Below, one piece after another: positions 59,658 to 64,000 of a stretch of DNA of 64,000 nt. Below the pieces are notes generated by a model. The model made no database searches. It was given only the letters and a program-made list of their open reading frames with translations, and was not told where the DNA came from. The DNA lies in the NCBI RefSeq assembly GCF_905171765.1, contig NC_053392.1:338489010-338553009 (forward strand), in the 5' to 3' direction. The position numbers were made by a program, and so were the translations under genes. The first letter of the stretch is position 1. Each line of letters begins with the position of its first letter. The DNA is from Bufo bufo. Taxonomy: Eukaryota; Chordata; Amphibia; Anura; Bufonidae.

Positions 59658-59897
59658 CAGAATGCTTCCGTGATGCCCAGGAGATTTGCCAACTCATGCA
59701 ATAGATCTCTACATTTTTCAGGAGCCTCCTGAATATTCTTCTTTTTTCTTTTCTTTTTGCTTTTTATCCCAAATACAGAATTAAATTAAACATACTGCAA
59801 AAAAAGTTAAATACAAAAGCAGAGAAATAAAAATTTAGAAAATTTAGAAAAAGAGTCTCTTAATGGCTTGGATAATTAAATCATCCCAAAGTTACAG
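59658..59897. repeat. Terminal flanking segment, copy 5 (240 bp)
   Basis: This is the only copy that continues after TTACAG into unrelated sequence (ATGTTTAAAACTAGG), so it marks the original right edge of the amplified region. Confidence 0.88.
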
Positions 59898-61192
59898 ATG
59901 TTTAAAACTAGGCTCTGTCAGGAAGGTGAAAAATAACAGGAACGGGATAAAATCCATCTAGTGGGATTAATAATAATAATAATGCTTATTTACGGCATAG
60001 TGAAATAAAAAAAATGTTTTCCTTTAACCATATGTACCTTGCTATAAACAAAAAAGTTGAGGTATTTCAGGGGAAAAAGAGCAAAAGTATGGACACTAAT
60101 GGGAAATGTCATTTGCATCAACCCTGCCAACACTTTGCTATGGGGGTAATAATTGGTCCACCTCGCAGTCGCACACATCGGTTGTGCTGCACTCAGGGCT
60201 CGGGCTGTTGTGTGCTCCTCCAGTCCCAGGCTGTAGAGAACAGAGAGCTGCTGATTGGTGGATTAGAATCTGATCAACCAATCAGCACTTCCCCTCAGAA
60301 ACATGAATGATAATTGCTGTTACCAACTGTCATTCCTGGTTGCCGGCTGCAGGAGGAGGAAGATGTCTCCCAGCTTTGCTGCATCACCCCCTCTGTCTGC
60401 AAGAGAGAAGCATCCGTGTGTCTGTAGTGAAGTCTGCGACCCTTCTTTAGATCATGGTAAGTTCTCAGTCAGACATTGCGGGAGGGGGATCATTACTGAA
60501 CCAGGGAATTGTATGGGATGATTTATGTGTATGAAGAGGTTCATCTAAACCACTGCATAAGACGAGTGGAGCTGTTCATAGCAGCCAATAAGGTTCCAGT
60601 GCCTTTGGTTCATCTATTCACTGCCCCCTTTATCGTACTGGTCACTTCCCACCCTAATTTACAGATCACTGCCTTATCTTACAATTCCCTTCCATATATT
60701 ACTGGTCACTGTCCTAACTTACTGGTCTCTATCCGCCCTATTTTACTGCTAACTGTCCTATCTTCAATTCACTGAGATTGATGATATGGAACACCAAAGA
60801 AGATATGTTGGGAATTATGGGTTATCTCAATGTGCTGTTTTTGGGTATGGTCATGAATCAGTAAAATCAGGTTTTTGATACTACAATTGGGGTTATGGAT
60901 GATATTTATTGTGGGTGACTCTCACAACTTACCCATTATTAATTACTGTATCGCCCATTATCGTATGTATCAGTGGTCTTAATAGTCTGACATTTCCACT
61001 GTCCTGTCTTACTGGTCATTACCCTATCTTACTGGTTATTATTCATCCTATCTTACTGCTTACTATCTCCCCTCTCTTCCTGGATGCTGTTCTATCTTAC
61101 TGGTCAATGTCCCCCCTATTTCACTGGTCACTGTCACTGGTCACACAAACAACAGCAACCATGATAACACCAAGGTAAGGAGAGGCGATGAT
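59898..61192. other. Non-coding stretch with degenerate C/T-rich repeats
   Basis: An (AAT)n tract lies at about 59970-59983. From about 60620 to 61140 phrases such as TTACTGGTCACTGTCC recur irregularly. Short frames at 60014-60310 and 60303-60521 show no known domain. No gene is supported. Confidence 0.4.
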
Positions 61193-61628
61193 TAAGGCTA
61201 CTTTCAAACTGGCGTTTTGGCTTTCCGTTTGCGAGATCCGTTCAGGGCTCTCACAAGCGGTCCAAAACTGATCAGTTTTGCCCTAATGCATTCTGAATGG
61301 AAAAGGATCCGCTCAGAATGCATCAGTAAGCCTCAGTTTGCCTTCGTTCCTTCTCCATTCCGCTTTGGTGTCCGTCTGACGAAACTGAGCCACGATGTAA
61401 ATCAATGGGGGCGGATCCGTTTTCTATGACACAATCTGGCACAATAGAAAACGGATTCGTTCTCCATTGACTTTCAATGGTGTTCAAGACGGATCCGTCT
61501 TGGCTATGTTAAAGATAATACAAACGGATCCGTTCAGAACGGATGCAGACGGTTGTATTATCTGAACGGATCCATTGTGCAGATCCATGATGGATCCGCA
61601 CCAAACGCGAGTGTGAAAGTAGCCTAAT
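61193..61628. mobile_element. Foldback MITE (AAGGCTACTTTCA ends)
   Basis: The left end TAAGGCTACTTTCAAACTGG is answered by AGTGTGAAAGTAGCCTAA at the right. Inside, many GGATCCGTT/AACGGATCC pairs and CATTGACTTTCAATGG occur. No transposase is present; flanking duplications are not clear (TTA/TAA-like). Confidence 0.6.
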
Positions 61629-61813
61629 TATTATGTCCACTGCTTTTGGTAGTTCACAGCACAAGGAGAGATTTATCATTCCTGTACACCAGAAAACTGA
61701 TAAACAAAAGTTGCAAATTCTGTTTAAAATGTTTGTAAATGGCGTTTTACTGCCAGCCTCTCCATTTTTTGAAAGGGGTGGGCTTGGACATCAGCCCCAG
61801 GAGATTTACTTAA

Positions 61814-62735
61814 CCACTTAAGGACCACAGGTTTATACCCCCCTAGTGACCAGGCCCTTTTTTACAAATCGGCACTTCACAACTTTAACGGTTTATTGCT
61901 CGGTCATGCAACTTGGCACCCAAATGAATTTTACCTCCTTTTCTTCTCACAAATACAGCTTTATTTTGGTGGTATTTGATTGTTGCTGAGATTTTTCGTT
62001 TTTCTGATATTAATCAAAATAGACCGCAATTTTCTCAGAAAAAGTGTATTTTTAACTTTTTCTGGTAAAATTGTTCAAATATAATTACATTTCTATACAA
62101 GTTTGTGTCAAAATGTATTGTGCTACATGTCTTTGATAAAAAAAAAAATCCAATCAGTGTATATTTATTAGTTTGCGCAAAAGTTATAGCGTTTACAAAC
62201 TATGGTACAAAAATGTGAATTTCCGCATTTTGAAGCAGCTCTGACTTTCTGAGCACCTGTCATGTTTCTTGAGGTGCTAGAATACCAGGATAGTATATAT
62301 ACCCCCCCAAATGACCCCACTTTAGAAAGAAGACACCCCAAAGTATTCGCGGAGGGGCATGGTGAGTTCATGTATGATTTAATTTTTTTTCACAAGTTAG
62401 CGGAAAATGACACTTTCCATTTCTGCTAACTTCTGGCAAAAAAAATAAAAAATCTCCCACGGACTCACTATGCTCCTCAGTGAATACCTTGGGGTGTCTA
62501 CTTTCCGAAATGGGGTCATTTGTGGGGTGTGTTTACTGTTCTGGCATTTTGGGCGGGGCTAAATTGTGAGCAACCCTTTAAAGCCTAAAGGTACTCGATG
62601 GACTTTCGGCCCCTTTACGCACCTAGGCTGCAAAAAAGTGTCACACATGTGGTATCGCCGTACTCAGAAGAAGTAGGGCAATGTGTTTTGGGGTGTATTT
62701 TTACATATACCCATGCTGGGTGTTGAGGAAGGGTT
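61814..62735 (-). mobile_element. piggyBac-type right terminus, truncated
   Basis: After TTAA (61810-61813) the sequence CCACTTAAGGACCACAGG begins a segment homologous, in inverted orientation, to the right end of the element at 28474-34475. Shared blocks include GGTTTATTGCTCGGTCATGC, AAATGAATTTTACCTCCTTT and the module with CCATGCTGGGTG. It stops abruptly near 62735 at the centre of what is a hairpin in the complete element. It has no transposase. Confidence 0.65.
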
Positions 62736-62955
62736 GAGACGTATGCATATATATCCATATATGCATGCAAACACGTGCATGCATGTATGAAATATATGCA
62801 TGCATTGACTGCCACATCATAGGATGATGTGCGCAGATGTGCCCAGCATCTGCGCACATCTGCCCTTGGTGGCCCACAGGGGCTCATTGTGGCCCCTGTG
62901 GGAAATATGTGGCCCCTGTGGGGAAAATGTGCCCCCTTTATGTCCCTTTTATATA
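62736..62955. repeat. Palindrome-rich spacer
   Basis: ATGCAT/GCATGC alternating text lies at 62750-62805. A perfect hairpin GATGTGCGCAGATG with CATCTGCGCACATC occupies 62826-62860. A short duplication of TGTGGCCCCTGTGGG follows. Confidence 0.55.
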
Positions 62956-64000
62956 CACTGCTCAAAAAAATAAAGGGAACACTTAAACAACACAATGTAA
63001 CTCCAAGTCAATCACACTTCTGTGAAATCAAACTGTCCACCTAGGAAGCAACACTGAGTGACAATCAATTTCACATGCTGTTGTGCAAATGGGATAGACA
63101 ACAGGTGGAAATTATAGGCAATTAGCAAGACACCCCCAATAAAGGAGTGGTTCTGCAGGTTGTGACCACAGATAACTTCTCAGTTCCTATGCTTCCTGGC
63201 TGATGTTTTGGTCACTTTTGAATGCTGGCGGTGCTTTCACTCTAGTGGTAGCATGAGACGGAGTCTACAACCCACACAAGTGGCTCAGGTAGTGCAGCTT
63301 ATCCAGGATGGCACATCAATGCGAGCTGTGGCAAGAAGGTTTGCTGTGTCTGTCAGCGTAGTGTCCAGAGCATGGAGGCGCTACCAGGAGACAGGCCAGT
63401 ACATCAGGAGACGTGGAGGAGGCTGTAGGAGGGCAACAACCCAGCAGCAGGACCGCTACCTCCGCCTTTGTGCAAGGAGGAACAGGAGGAGCACTGCCAG
63501 AGCCCTGCAAAATGACCTCCAGCAGGCCACAAATGTGCATGTGTCTGCTCAAACGGTCAGAAACAGATTCCATGAGGGTGATATGAGGGCCCGACGTCCA
63601 CAGGTGGGGGTTGTGCTTACAGCCCAACACTGTGCAGGACGTTTGGCATTTGCCAGAGAACACCAAGATTGGCAAATTCGCCACTGGCGCCCTGTGCTCT
63701 TCACAGATGAAAGCAGGTTCACACTGAGCACATGTGACAGACGTGACAGAGTCTGGAGATGCCGTGGAGAAAGTTCTGCTGCCTGCAACATCCTCCAGCA
63801 TGACCGGTTTGGCATTGGGTCAGTAATGGTGTGGGGTGGCATTTCTTTGGAGGGCCGCACAGCCCTCCATGTGCTCGCCAGAGGTAGCCTGACTGCCATT
63901 AGGTACCGAGATGAGATCCTCAGACCCCTTGTGAGACCAAATGCTGGTGCGGTTGGCCCTGGGTTCCTCCTAATGCAAGACAATGCTAGACCTCATGTGG
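62956..64000 (+). mobile_element. Tc1 element, left part (cut by window end)
   Basis: The left end CACTGCTCAAAAAAATAAAG starts after TA at 62954-62955. A 5' untranslated part with ACACCCCCAATAAAGGAGTG follows, then the transposase frame. The right end lies outside the window. Confidence 0.85.
63253..64000 (+). CDS. Tc1-type transposase, N-terminal 249 codons (partial)
   Basis: From ATG at 63253 the frame stays open to the window edge with no stop. It starts [20 protein letters not shown] with a helix-turn-helix ([19 protein letters not shown]), a basic hook (YIRRRGGG), and a second helix-turn-helix around [10 protein letters not shown] and [10 protein letters not shown]. Catalytic motifs are [10 protein letters not shown] (first Asp) and MQDNARPH (second Asp), with SVMVWGGIS between them as in Tc1. 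The third catalytic residue would lie beyond 64000, so D-E spacing is unknown. The uninterrupted frame suggests a young copy. It may be intact, but that depends on the missing third. Confidence 0.88.
   Translation, partial: MRRSLQPTQVAQVVQLIQDGTSMRAVARRFAVSVSVVSRAWRRYQETGQYIRRRGGGCRRATTQQQDRYLRLCARRNRRSTARALQNDLQQATNVHVSAQTVRNRFHEGDMRARRPQVGVVLTAQHCAGRLAFAREHQDWQIRHWRPVLFTDESRFTLSTCDRRDRVWRCRGESSAACNILQHDRFGIGSVMVWGGISLEGRTALHVLARGSLTAIRYRDEILRPLVRPNAGAVGPGFLLMQDNARPHV

Noticed and set aside
49619..59697. Very long Cys-rich or Ser/His-rich reading frames (up to about 757 codons) on both strands
   Set aside because: They follow from a 33-bp repeat lacking stops in five frames. There is no independent start context, signal peptide, non-repeat domain or frame preference.
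60014..60521. Possible host exons near CCAATCAGC-type boxes at 60250-60295
   Set aside because: CCAAT-like text is present, but the frames are short, lack domains and have no supporting splice pattern.
63316..63983. Minus-strand frames opposite the last Tc1 element
   Set aside because: The plus strand carries clear transposase motifs in one open frame, so the minus-strand frames are antisense shadows.

Overview
This 64 kb window looks like intergenic DNA from a large, repeat-rich vertebrate genome, most likely an anuran amphibian. The organism call is an inference from the repeat repertoire: Tx1/L1-type LINEs, a frog-type piggyBac element, several Tc1/mariner lineages, and many short foldback elements that share the motif CCATT-CATTTCAATGG. 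I found no host protein-coding gene, tRNA, rRNA or CRISPR array. Every convincing coding sequence belongs to a mobile element.

Layout. 1-10.5 kb holds small nested inverted-repeat elements, a CR1-like reverse-transcriptase scrap, a retropepsin scrap, a LINE 3' tail and low-complexity C-rich tandem repeats. 10.6-17.1 kb is a full-length but heavily mutated L1/Tx1 LINE on the minus strand (copy A), with a 17-bp target-site duplication and two later insertions. 17.1-19.2 kb is a recent 1057-bp tandem duplication. 21.5-22.6 kb is a Tc1 element with D-E spacing 36, nested in a foldback element. 24.9-26.5 kb is a broken mariner-like element on the minus strand. 28.5-34.5 kb is a 6-kb piggyBac element whose transposase frame keeps its full length but has three stop codons. 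34.9-41.0 kb is a young full-length L1/Tx1 LINE on the plus strand (copy B) with a perfect 17-bp target-site duplication; its ORF1 is intact and its ORF2 has two frame breaks. 42.4-43.9 kb is a Tc1-type element with an apparently intact 338-aa transposase and direct repeats inside both ends. 44-48.7 kb holds C-rich tandem repeats and AT-rich transposon remnants.

The most striking locus is 48.75-59.9 kb. A non-autonomous hAT element with a perfect 8-bp target duplication (GGCTAGGC) contains a 33-bp minisatellite of roughly 65 units. The segment from the minisatellite across the hAT 3' end into unique flanking DNA was then tandemly amplified. This gave five visible minisatellite blocks, one of them a fusion of two, with about 8 kb of 33-mers in total. 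Because 33 is a multiple of three, the array creates very long apparent reading frames on both strands, which I treat as artefacts.

61.2-62.7 kb holds a foldback element and a piggyBac-type terminus. The window ends inside a third Tc1 element (from 62956), whose transposase frame is open from 63253 to the window edge.

The region therefore reads as a stack of transposon insertions of different ages, ordered by nesting, with tandem amplification acting on some of them. No cooperating host pathway is visible.
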